From: Eudorina sp. 2006-703-Eu-15
Taxonomy: Eukaryota; Chlorophyta; Chlorophyceae; Chlamydomonadales; Volvocaceae
Length of the DNA stretch: 64,000 nt
Reading direction: 5' to 3'
Assembly: GCA_003117195.1 (NCBI GenBank)
Contig: BDSI01000031.1
Coordinates: 595,501-659,500 of the forward strand
Position numbers and translations under genes: made by a program. Positions 21,501 through 33,400 of this stretch are shown one piece after another. Numbering within the stretch: position 1 is the stretch's first letter; every line of letters starts with the position of its first letter. Under the pieces are notes generated by a model. The model was not told where the DNA came from. It saw nothing but the letters and a program-made list of their open reading frames with translations, and searched no databases.

Positions 21501-24500
21501 GGCTCTGAGGAAACATCCTCAGCTGAGGATCCTGCGGCGGTGTCCGTCGCGGCCCGCGCCACGACAATGCCATGCGCCACTGCCGCTGCGCTGGGGGCGG
21601 CCTGGCCCGGCCCTGCAGCAGCAGGCTTCTGGACGCGCGCCCGGGCGCCAGCGGCACCGCCGCCGGCGTAGCCCCTCGCTGCCCCGCTTGGCCAGGAGCC
21701 CCTTACGGCTTTGCCGCCGCGGGGGCTGATGCGCGGCTGGTGATGGTTGTGGCCGTGGTGGGCGGCGCAGCGAAGTAGGTGCCCCAGCATGTGTGTGGGC
21801 AGCGGTTGGCGCGGCTGCTCGTCCCCCCCGTCGTCGCAATCTGCCGCCGCATGCGCCGCTGTCTGGCCGGCTAGGACTCGCCGCAGCCCAGGCTGCTGCT
21901 GCGGCGGCTCCGCCGCTGCCCCTGCTACTGCCATGCGCGGTCCTGGGCGCACGCTGGCGGTCGGTCGCCTCGCACCCTGAACGCTCCCGCCGGTGTCTCC
22001 GCGCGACGAAGCGGCGTCGCCGTCGCCGCTGCAGCGACCGCAGGTACACGCGGCCTGGCTCCCACCATCTCGGCCGCCGCCGCAGTTGCAACGGCGTCCA
22101 GACCCGTCACTGCGGAGGCTCGGAGCGGGGTGACTAGCCGTCGAGGCGGAGGCGGGTCGGGCGGTGATGGGGTCCCGTTGCCGCCAGACCTCCTCGTCGT
22201 CGGAGCGTGCTGGAGGCAACGGAGGCGCAGCCGCGGGCGCGCTTGGCTGCCGCGGCCCTTCGGCTGCTTCCTGGCTCAGTCGTTCTGACTGCTGCAGATT
22301 CGATGGCGGGCGCTGGCTCTGCTGGCGTCCTTCAGACCTGGAGGAGCCGCAGACGCTGGGTGCGGGGCGGGAGCCGGCCTCTGTGCCAGCGACAGACGGC
22401 GAGGAGGAGCTGGGAGGGCCTGAGGACGCAGAGCGCGCCGCTGCGGATGCCGGCCGCAGCAACGCCGCCGCTCCACCCGGCACGACCCTCGCCGCTCCCT
22501 CCCGCCGCGGCAGCTGCCCGCTTTCGCTGCCATAATGTCCCCGGGACGACAACCGCCCTGGCGACCGCCCTGCTCGCAGCGACGCGCTGTCGTCGGCATG
22601 GTCCCCGCTACCAGCGGCGCTGCCGGAGCGCACCTGCGCCAGTCGGGCGCGCCGAGGATCCGGCGATACCGCCCCAGCGCCATCCCGAAGGCTCCCATCG
22701 GCGCTGCGGCGGCTGCCCCCGGGCGACGATGGTGCCGCTGAGCCCGACCCCCTGCAACCAGTCGATCTCGCCGCCGCTTCAGGTGCAGATCCGTACTGCA
22801 GCGGATCTCGGCTGCGCGCCCTGCGTTCCAAGCTGCCGGGGCTGCCAGGCGGGCTCCAGGGAGGCCTCGGTTCTTGGCTGGACAGGAACGCAAAGCTGCC
22901 GCGGCCTGGGCTCTGCTCCTGCTCCTGCTGCGACGCTGTCTCATCCTCCCTACGCCGCCACTCCTCGTCGCTGACATCGCCGTCAGGATGGTCAGTTTCA
23001 AAAATGCCTGGGTTGCCGTCGTGGCTTGCTCGAGACCGTGCAGCGGAGCGATGACCTAGGGAGGGTGACGTGCAGGGTGCAGCGTCGGCTAAACCGCTGT
23101 CCACGTCAGCGCCCACGTCGGCGTCCACGTCGGGGTGGACGCAACATTCCAGGGTGGATTGGTCCTTGAACTCCTCCAGCTCTCGATACAGCTGCGCCAG
23201 ACTGGCCTCCATGCTGGTCAGCTGCTGGTGCAGCACGGCGGGTGGGGGGGAGGAGCTGCGCCCCACGCCGCCCAATGGAGAGCATGGGGCCTGCACGCGC
23301 GGCAGACATGCCGGACCCGTCGGATGGGCGAGGACCGGGTTGACTGACCTCAACAGGGCACGGTGGTTGCGACCGGTAGATACGGCGCCGTTGAGAATCC
23401 TCGGTAGAGAAGATGCCGACCAGGCCAAGGCCCCTTAATATTGGATCAAGATAGCAGAACTGGGTAAAAGACGCATGCCACGCGCGCTCATAAGCCCACA
23501 GAAACCCGAACGGACTGGACCCCAGCAAGAAGGGCCACAACCTGTCCATCCCGCCACGCATCTACCCGCCCACCCACCTCGTCACTGGCTCCGCCATGGG
23601 ATGAGCCCGGCGCCTCGAACTCGCGCAAGTGTGCTGGCAGGGCCGTGACAACCCCGATCCTCCCCGCCGCCGACCCGTCCGCGGAGCCCCGAGACGATGG
23701 AACCCCGCCTCGCTGGCCCGACCCGGTCGGCAGTTGCGACGTCCAAGCGCCGGACCCTGTTACCGCCGCTGCTGCACGCAGGTTGCGGTCCCCAAGCCCG
23801 TGCTCATGGCCCCCAAGCTCCTGCGCCAAGAGCGGATTCCCGGCGAGGTGCGGCAGCAGCGCCGGCTGCTGCTGCTGGTGTTGACCGACCACCAGGTCTG
23901 CCTTGGACAGCGGCGAGCCAGCCGCCGTGTCCGGGCCGTGGTCAAGTGGCTCCGGGAAGCGTACCAGGGTGCCACCTGGCATCCAGGCCGCCCGTATGGG
24001 ACAGCCGCGGGGGCTGACCAGGGATGCGCCAATACCGGGTCGGGGTCCCGCTGCAGCGCCGTCCGGGCTGCGCACGGGGTTGTGCAAGGTGAGTTCGACG
24101 CCGGTGGAACTGCCAGGGCCGCCGCCCAGTTCTGAAGCTTGTGCCGATGCTAGGCTCTCTGGGTCGATTGCGGCCAGTCGCGGGCCCGTAGCTACTGCCT
24201 CCCGGCTGCCCGTCGGCTGCGCCGTCGACCCCTGGCCCGCCCCTCCCATCTCTAACAGTCGCCGCTGCTGCTGCAGCGACTTGTGCTGCGCCATGACGGT
24301 CCGCTCCAGCTGGGCGGTGTACTTCTCGCGCTGCGCACAACAAAAAGCGTGAGGTAATCGCACCATGGTAGGACAGGTTTAGCTGTTGCTGGGCATGGAG
24401 TAAGTGCTAGACGCTCGATCGGCAAGGTCCGAGCCCAAACGAAGCTGGGCATCTTCAGAACCGGAGAGGGCTGTGTAGTGTAGCCGCAAGAACATAGCGT

Positions 24501-26497
24501 GACAAAATGTAAGGAAATTGTATGCTTCCTCATCCCGAGCCAGCAAGGCTGCGCCGTTCGTGGCCCGTGCGGCCGCGCAGGAGGCCGGATCGCTCCCCCG
24601 CTCGTGCTTACTTGTCGCAGCTCGCCGTCCCGCTTTCGAACCTCCTCGGTCAGCTCCTTGACGCGCTTCAACGCTGCAGCCAGCCTGATGTGAGAGGCAG
24701 TGACGCACGGCGACGAAACGTGGTTGAAGCCCTCGACGTTTCAGTGACTGGACCTCCGACGTTCCAACAGCGCCACACTTAGCTCTCCCGTTCGTTCTCC
24801 CATACTCTTGCTGTGACCATCGAAACCCCGGCGACTGTCCGGGCACAACAGCGGTTCAAGATTGCTAGCGCCGCGTGTTCCTGTCCCCCCTCTGGGCCCG
24901 CCTTCTGCCCGCCCTTATCCTCAGGTGTGATAGCAGACACTAACGATAGAGCTCCGACTACCCGCCCGGGGAGTTCGCGGGTGGGACACGCCGCACCCGG
25001 GTGCGTGATGCCCCACCTGGCTTCCGCCTGCACTGCAGATCGCTTCCAAGTTGCCGTACGCAGCGCCTGTGCGCCGCGCGCCGACGCCTCCCTGCTGACG
25101 CTGTCCGCCAGCTTACTCGACAGCTCGTGCAGCCGCTGCTGCAGCGCATCCCGCTCGCGGGTGAGCGCCGCGATGGTGCTGCCGGCCTGAAGTCACGCGG
25201 GTGAACAACCAACCAAGGATGGGGTCCAGGCGCAACGGCGAGCTGCCAGGGATTCTAATCGCCGATCCCATGCCAAAACACCGCACACGGTGACCACACT
25301 CCGCAGCAGGGAATCCCGGCGCAGCCCCTGACCTAGAGATGTAGGCAAGTCACACGTTGGCGTGACTCTGTTAGCACGAGACAGAGCGAGTGTGTGCAGA
25401 GAGGGATGAAGAGAAGGTGACCTCACCAGCTTGTTCTGCGACGCGCGCTCAACGGTGGCGGTGTCGACGTCTATGACCCCGACGGCTGCGGCGTCACGCA
25501 GGAGGCCACCGATCTTGCTCCGGCGGAGGAGGTCCCGGCTGCCAACCCCGTCATCAAGGCTTGCCATGCTGACGTAGCTCTGCTGCAGCTCCAGCATGCG
25601 AACCTGTGCGAGGCGACATATTCAGACAGCGCGATTCGACTACATGTAGGGCTGCGGTGTGGAAGAGCCCTTGCCCGCTCGTAGAACGATCAGCGATTAG
25701 ATCATTGTGAGCTTTGCATGCAACCGAAAATGTGCAAGATGGCGTATGGCTACCTAGAGCGGTGGTAGTTACATTATTCGTCGCATATCAATGCCCATTT
25801 CCATTGTGGGGCCGGGAATTCGGGGTCGCATTTTTGGGCTTCTCAGCACCTGCATCGAGTCGAGCTTGGATTGCAGCTGGTTGCGATCATTGTGCGCCGC
25901 GAGCAGCTTGGCGCTCAGGGACGCGTTCTCCTGCTCCAGGGCGCCCAACTGCGACGCCAGACGCGTCCCCCGGTCATCATGACGCAGCTGTTGCTGCCGC
26001 ATCGCATCCCGATCGTTTCTAAGGTCGTCCAATTGGGTGGTGTGTTCCCGGAGGGTTGCTTGGAGGGAAGCGACCTGCGGTGGGAACGGTCGTATTGTTA
26101 CTTCTGGCGGCAATAGAGCGGTGCGCAAATTGCGCGCTCATCGCGAGGGGGTCAGGAGCTTGTGTGTTGCGCGGTGGAAAGAAAGGTGTAGCCAACACCG
26201 CGTACCTGCGCCTCAAGCTGCTGCCTGCGCTCGCGCTCCTTGCTCAGCAGCTGCCGCGCCTGCTCAAGTTCACTCCTGCCGCCATGGCTAGCCTCACTTC
26301 CATGGCTGCTTCCCACGCGCCCTGCGCCGGTCAAAAAGGTTGTTTGTCAATTTGAGGGAGCAAGCCAGGGGGAAATTGCAGTTGGGTTGCACACGCGATT
26401 TTCACACCGCACCTGTACTTGTTTCGGCATGGGCCAACAGGGCACTCCTCTCTAGCTCAGAGAGTCCCTGTAAAAATGTCCGCTGTGTTGGCACCAT
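18531..26497 (-). CDS. large coiled-coil/low-complexity protein, 1962 aa, function unknown
   Basis: Nine minus-strand exons join with consistent phase at every junction: 26413-26497 (start MVPTQRTFLQGLSELERSAL), 26206-26321, 25850-26074, 25427-25603, 25017-25186, 24612-24684, 23578-24330, 21288-23224 and 18531-20883 (stop after RLKPLVGSRPVSAGRPQ). Heptad-rich coiled coil is predicted by eye at about residues 45-140, 205-305 and 535-560 (for example ELEQARQLLSKERERRQQLE and QAEARLAAALKRVKELTEEV). The remaining two thirds is Ser/Gly/Pro/Ala-rich with little order, ending in a short Leu-rich helix (PLMQLLGQASADLQLLNDRL). No enzyme motif, signal peptide or membrane span is seen. A scaffold, basal-body or cytoskeletal role would fit but is inference only. 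The start was chosen because the upstream ATG exon joins the coiled coil in phase. Confidence 0.85.
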
Positions 26498-27421
26498 TGC
26501 GAGCTGCAGCCTTCCGGCGCAGCGTTGACCACTCCAAAAACACTAAGACAGCTTTAACAATAAATGCATATCGTAAGAATTTAATATCGTGAATCTTGTA
26601 GTTCCTCGTGACCTAGGAAGGCCTATGTTGACAGTAAATTGGATTTGCCAGACACACCCTAATAATCCGACCACATCAGAATGGCTGCACATATGTTATG
26701 ATAAGGGCAACTTGTAATACGTCGGAGTGCAAATGTAAAGTATGCATTGGCTGTGCTGTGATCACAACGGTAAAAAGAAAATTTAGAACCCGGCAGCAAC
26801 CACCCGCACGACGGACAACACATAGCAAGTGTAGAAAGAATATCTGACGCTTCAATAGGTTTTATAAGAATCGCAAACACGCATGGCCGATCGGGTTGGT
26901 AGCGCCGTTGTTGGGTTGTTGGTGTGGATGATCCGGCCATGATATACCACTACTGGTTTCCGTTGATGTTTCTACTCATGAAATAATATGTGGAGTTTAA
27001 TTTCCAACGACCGTGTACAAACTTCGGGGTCCGGTGCCGACCCTTGGTTCTATTGACACACTCCTTTACCGATACATACAGGACCTTGTGAAACTATCAA
27101 ATACAGAATCGGCGAATTTTTTGAAATTCGCGAGGTCTGAGTAATGGTGCGGGGCACATTGTCAGTTGGCCTGCCATGGATCGGCGCGTTAACATGGTGG
27201 TGTTGCTCCACGTATGGCATAATAATATGTGGTGAGTGCAGGTCTATCGTAACAATCACCAGCAGGTGTGTTTTCACGAACCTGGGTGACGTTTACAAGC
27301 GAAGCGCTCAGAGCGGGGAGCATTTGGCCTTGCCGCAGGGAAGAATTCAAACGGTGATTTAAACTACACTATGTTAGATATGTAGTTGCGCGAGCCCCTT
27401 GCTGGCTTGTACTCGGGCAAG
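26498..27421. promoter_or_regulatory. divergent intergenic region between the coiled-coil gene and XPB
   Basis: About 0.9 kb separates two divergent start codons. It is more AT-rich than the genes and carries no supported coding frame. It must hold both promoters and 5' UTRs; no TATA box or other element could be assigned with confidence. Confidence 0.6.
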
Positions 27422-30400
27422 ATGTCTGAGTCCCAAGGTGGCAGCCAGTACTCCGGCCAAGGCAGCAAGGGGCCTGGCCTGAAACTAAAGCTCAAAGTCG
27501 GCGCTCCGGCTGTCAGTCGGCCCGAGTCAGCTGGGGCAGGCTCTCAAGATGCCGGAGGAAGCCAGGGCTCCTTCCCTCCTGTGGGCCCCGGGGCACCGCC
27601 GCCCGTCAACAAGATCCGCTTGAAGTTAGCAAAATCTAAAGCGGCCGTCGCCGCGGCAGCTGCTGCTTCTGCCGGTGCATCCGGCCAGGGCCCCGCCGTG
27701 GCCGCTCCCCCGCCCAGTGGCAGCTCGCAGCTCGCCGCCCCATCACCGCCCGTCCCCCAGTCCTTCCCCACCCAGCCTGCATCCCAGCCAAGCCCTCTTC
27801 TTCCCCCACGGACATACCCGCCGGCCAACCCAAGCCAGCGCCCTCCCGTTCCCGCTCCTGCATCATCTCCGCCCACCACCTCCGGCGCCCCGGCCGCCGG
27901 GGCCGCACTACCCACCCGGCCCCGCGGCACCCCGCTGGGCTTCGGAGCTGGCCGCCTTAAGCGTGCCCGGCCAGTCGACCAGTCAGACACGGACGGGGTT
28001 CAGGGCCTCGAGGACCTCGAGGATCAGGATCAGCCAGGAGCAGTGGATGCGCCCTTCGGTGGAGCGCGCGGCCCAGCGCAAACGAGCCCAGGGGCAGCTC
28101 CCCCTGCGGCGCCGCCGCGGCCCGGCGCGGTCGCGGTCGCGGAGCCGGGGGCAGACCTGGAGGATGACGATGAGGAAGACGATGGTCCCCGGCGGGGCCG
28201 CCAGGTGAGCCGCGGCCGCAAGGTGCCTAGGGTCCAGGACGACGAGGAGGAGGAGGAGGCTGCTATGGCGGTAGAGGGAGGAGCCGGGAAGAGGAGGCTG
28301 GTGGCGGGGCCGGGGCGGGGTCAAGGGGCCGGTACCGCAGCAGCGGCAGCAGCGATGGCCAGCGTGCCCAAGCCGGCGATGGCGGCGCCGCAGCCGCCGC
28401 AGCGACAGGGCCCGGCCCGGCCGCCTGCCGCAGCGGCAGGTCCCGCCGCGGCAGCGATGGCCGCAGCAGGTCCTTCGTTGGGAGCAGCTGGAGGAACCGG
28501 CAAGGCGCGGGGTGGCGCAACCGCGGCTGCGAAGCCCGTGGCTCCGAAACCCGCAGCCGCCGCGGGCACCACGGGCAGCCGCGGTGGCCGTGCCCGGAAG
28601 CCTAAGCAGTTCGGCGCGGAGTACGACAGCGACGAGCTGCCGGACGACGCGTACGACAAGGATGACGATGAAGATCTGGAAGTGGGCGTGCCAGAGGAGG
28701 ACGATGACGACGATTACGTCGACGACGATGACTTCCTGGACGATGAAGACCGACCCAGGGGCGGCGCCAAGAAGCGCGGCCGTGGTTTCGGAGGTGGCGG
28801 CGGCGGCGGCTGGGGCAAGTCAGGCGGAGGCGGAGGCGGGTTCCGCGGCGCGGCTGCCAACCGGGCAATGCGCGAGCGAGCGCTTGGCGGCGACATAGAT
28901 GGCGTGCCGTACGATACGGACTTTTCGTACCTCCAGCTCAAGCCGGACCACGCCAACCGACCGCTGTGGGTAACCCCGGACAACCGCATCTTCCTGGAGA
29001 CGTTCTCGCCCATCTACAAACAGGTCCGCGAGTGGTGTGGGGCAAGGCGGCACGGGGCTGAGACAGGCGGGGGTGAGGCGTGTTGGCGCGGCGTGTTGGC
29101 TGTCGCCCTATGCCGTTACCTCCTGACCTCTACGCCCAAATCTACGGGGTTTTGGGTTCCTGAGTTATTGCGCGTGCGGGCGATTTGGTACCATACGGGC
29201 AGGACATGACGACGTGTGCAGGGGAGGCTGACACGTCCGATGCCGCCCTGTATGGTTGCGGCCTGGGTCGGGGTCTGGGTCGCGGTCTAGGGCTTTTTGC
29301 GCTTTTGGGGCGCTTGTCGGGAGCTCCCACACACGCACCTACACACCTACGTTGCATAACACGCACTCCTGCCCTGTCACCAACTGCCACCAAACCGCCA
29401 ACCAATCAACATACCTTCGTACGTACCTGCGTACCGATACATCGGTGTTCTGATGTGGTGATGTATCCCCCGAAACTGACGCTGGCCGTGGCTCCTAAAG
29501 GACATCCGGTCCCCGCTGCGTAAACGCGCAGGCGTACGACTTCCTCATCGCCATCTCGGAGCCCGTCTGCCGACCCGAGGTGAGAGTTGGTAGTGGGGAG
29601 GTGGGAGCACGCTGCAACGCTTGCCGCTGTAACCCAGCCATGTGGCGCGGCACTCACGTTGTGGTTTGTTGCAAATCCCTCTCGCAGCCATAACTCGTAA
29701 CCGCGAACTGCTAACTCCTAACCACCTGGTACGATGCCCCGCAGGCCATGCACGAATACCAGTTGACGCCCCACAGCCTGTACGCGGCGGTGTCAGTGGG
29801 GCTGGAGACGGAGACCATCATCAACGTGCTCAACAGGTGGGTGCGGCGGTACGGCCACGGTTTCGTGGGTAGGCGGCCTCGCATTCAAGTTGGAATGGAG
29901 ACGAACTTCCGGTTGCGCCGCGTTGCTCGAGTGGCTGCTTGCTCGAGCTGAACGGAGTTGTGCAGGTGGTGTTGCCTTTATTTACCACTGAACACTGCGT
30001 GGATCGATTCCTTGGGTTACATCGATGATGCAGCGTGCGTTTAATGAGAAGCCCATCTTGTGTGTGTTTAGCGTGGGCTCCCCTCGATGTGACGGCCGCC
30101 GTGCAGGTTGTCCAAAGTGCAGTTGAGCGAGGAGACCAAGAACTTCATCCGTGACAGTACAGCGAACTACGGCAAGGTACGGTACGACATCGTGCGATGC
30201 GGCGTTCGACGAGCAGGGAGCAACGCCTTTCTGGGGGTCGCCGGCCAGCTGGCTGTGCGGACGACTTCACACCACCAACCCTACCCCGGGGGAACAAAAA
30301 TAATTACCCGATTCCCCAAAAATAGCCCTCAAAAGTAAAAAACCCAGATTGGTCCCCAATTATATAAACCCGGATATTGCGATCCCGGCGCTCGCAGGTC

Positions 30401-33400
30401 AAGCTGGTCCTCAAGCACAACCATTTCTACGTCGAGTCCGCGTACCCCGAGGTGCTCAAGCGGCTGCTCAAGGTGCGGCTTTTCGGAGCGGGGCCGCCTA
30501 TGGCGGCGACGTAGCGTTCGATTCTTACGGTCGCTGTGTGCGGTGCGGTGGTTGCTCGCCCAGCGGCGCCGCTCCCGCCGTCGGAAGGGCACCGCAGCCG
30601 ACCCTGCGGACTCGACACGGGCCCCGGTGGGACCCGAGCCATTTTGGGACCCAGATGCCGCCCGTCGAAGCCCTCCTGCCCGCGGACCAGTCCGTCGTTT
30701 GGTCGTACGATCCAGTCGCATCCGCCGTGTCTGGCCTCCGCACCTCGCGATGCGCCCTCGTGAAGTCGTGATTGATGCCCTCGTGTTCACAGTGCTCACG
30801 TGGTGCCGTCGCGTGTGTGTGTGTGTGTGCGTGTGTGTTCCGGTTGAGCCGCAGGACAAGGTCATTCAGGAGGCGGCGGTCGGCGGAGGTGCGTGCGCGC
30901 GTCCGCGCTGGGTGGGATGGGGTCTGGGCGGAGGCCAGAGGGCGGATGGGCTTTGCGGCATGTTGGACAAGCGCTGCACAGCGCTGCACATATGCATCCG
31001 AACAGAGGCAAAGATCAACCCGCCGAACTTCGGGTCCCTGCCTGCACAGGTAGTTCCTCAGCGTTTCTGGTTGTGCCCCGTGTGGTTTTGATTTTCTTTA
31101 TAACCACACAGCAGTTCACGTGGAAGCGGTGGTTCGTATACCGCGCTCCCGCTCCAACTTCCCACACACCCGCAGCTCGCTGCGATAACAGAACTGGGCT
31201 GGGTTCCACCAGGGGGCTCGTCCGCACCGCGCCCAAGGCCTTTCCCGGGCCCCAAGTCGCGCCGGGCCGAAATCCCTCTTCTATTCACCGGACGCTCCGT
31301 CGCTTGTCTCTTGTGACGGTCTCGGTCGTGTTGGGTTGGGTGGGCATCGCAGGCATCATCCAGAGCAGCAGGGCCCTCCGCGAGCACGCCGCCGCCAACA
31401 TCACCACCGCGGTGGACTTCGCGGAGCAGCCTGACAAGGCGGACGCGGACAAGGCGGACGCGGCTGCAGCCGCCGGGGCCCGCAAGGGCGCGGGCGGGGG
31501 CAAGGGGGCGGCGGACGGTGCGGCGGCGGGGGATGAGGAGGGCGCGGAGGACGACGGCGTGGGCGCGTACGGCAAGGCCTTCAAGGACATCTCGGCGGAG
31601 GAGACGGAGCAGGAGGTGCAGGAGTTCGAGGTCAAGGAGGACAAGGTGGGCTACTTACTAGAGTGGGCCTGGGCGGAAGGGAGGGTGGGAGGTGGTTCAA
31701 GGAAATCGACGATTCCCCTACTAGACTAGACTAGTACCCCGGATTGCGGGCTCCACGGCTCATGTGTGGTATGTGAATCGCAGGTCGAGGAGGTGAAGAA
31801 GCGGTGCATGCCGGAGGGGCTCAACTACCCGATGTTGGAGGAGTACGACTTCCGCAACGACCGCCGCAACCCGGACCTGCTGCCCTTCGAGCTCAAGCCG
31901 CACGTGAAGCTGCGGCCCTACCAGGAAAAGTCGCTGTCCAAGATGTTCGGAAACGGCCGCGCCAGGTGCGGACTGGGGAGGCAGCACGAGGTCGGCGCAC
32001 GCACTTGTCTGCCGGCGGCCCCTGTAGCCCCTCTGCACCGCGTGTCATCCCTTGTACCCCCTTGCCCCCTGCCTGCCCGTATCTCTCGCGTGGCGTCCGC
32101 CTGCTTTTGTGTGATGTTAGACAGCGGAACCGCAACCCTGCCCCCTGCCCCTAGTATTCTGAGTACTTCTGGGTGTGCCCGGGTTCGTTTTCGGGTTTCC
32201 TTCTTTTTACAATTTAACCCCTGCCCCCTGTCCCTGCCCCTGCCCCCCCCTGTCCCCCTCGCAGGAGCGGCATCATCGTGCTGCCGTGCGGTGCCGGCAA
32301 GTCGCTGGTGGGGGTGGCGGCCGCCTCCCGCGTCAAGAAGTCCTGTCTGTGTCTGTGCACCAGTTCCGTGTCGGTGGACCAGTGGAAATACCAGTTTCAG
32401 CTGTGGACCTCCATCGGCGACCACCAGGTGGGGCTGGGAGGGGCTGGGGGGCGGGGGCTGGGGATGAAGGCTGCGGCTGGGGGGCTGCGGGGCTGAGACT
32501 GAGGCGCGCACAAGCCCAGGGCGAGTATAAAAGACTGAGCGGGCGAGATTATCTGAGTGCATGCAATTTGAGCCTCGTCCGACACGCTTCGGTTGCCGTG
32601 TCTCATACCGGCGATGCGGCCACTAGAGGAAAAATATCACGCACGTCGGGGGCTTCAAACACAATGTGCATCCGTTGCGCACTTATATAAAACACAACAG
32701 TGAACACACGACGTCACGCAGCCCCAGGAAATCAAACGGGCACCGCCGTGCCCCCTCCACCCCGCCATCCCTCCCCTGAATATCTACCAATTTCCTAGAT
32801 CCCTCCCTCCCTCCCCTCCCCCCGCAGATCGCGCGCTTCACCAGCGAGAACAAGGAGATGTTCCCGGGCGAGGTGGGCGTGCTGGTGACCACCTTCACCA
32901 TGATCGCCTTCAGCGGCAAGCGCTCCGAGGAGAGCGAGCGCATCATGAACGTCATCCGCAGCCGCGAGTGGGGCCTGCTGCTCATGGACGAGGTGCACGT
33001 GGTGCCCGCCGCCATGTTCAGGACGGTGGGTAGCCAGCGGCGCGGCCGCGGGCTGCGGCCGCGGGCCGGGCCATGCGAGGCGGATGTGGACGGGTATGGC
33101 GGGCAAGTCGGTCCCGGGGCGCGGCTGAGTGCTGGGCTGCGCGGCGAACGCAAAAGCGTGTTGGTGTCGACCCGAAGTGCGCACCCGAGGCAGCTCTTCA
33201 AGGTGCAGGGGTAGCGGACCGAAGACAGAACACACGCACGCAAACCCACGGTCACCCACGCGCCCTCCCCTACCCTGCCCTTATCCCCTGTCCTCCGCTT
33301 GTCGCCTTCTTTCCCCTTCCCTCGTCCCCTCTCCTATGCCTACCAACTTCCCATACCTCCCCTCCCCTCGCCTCCTCAGGTCATCTCGACCTGCAAGTCG

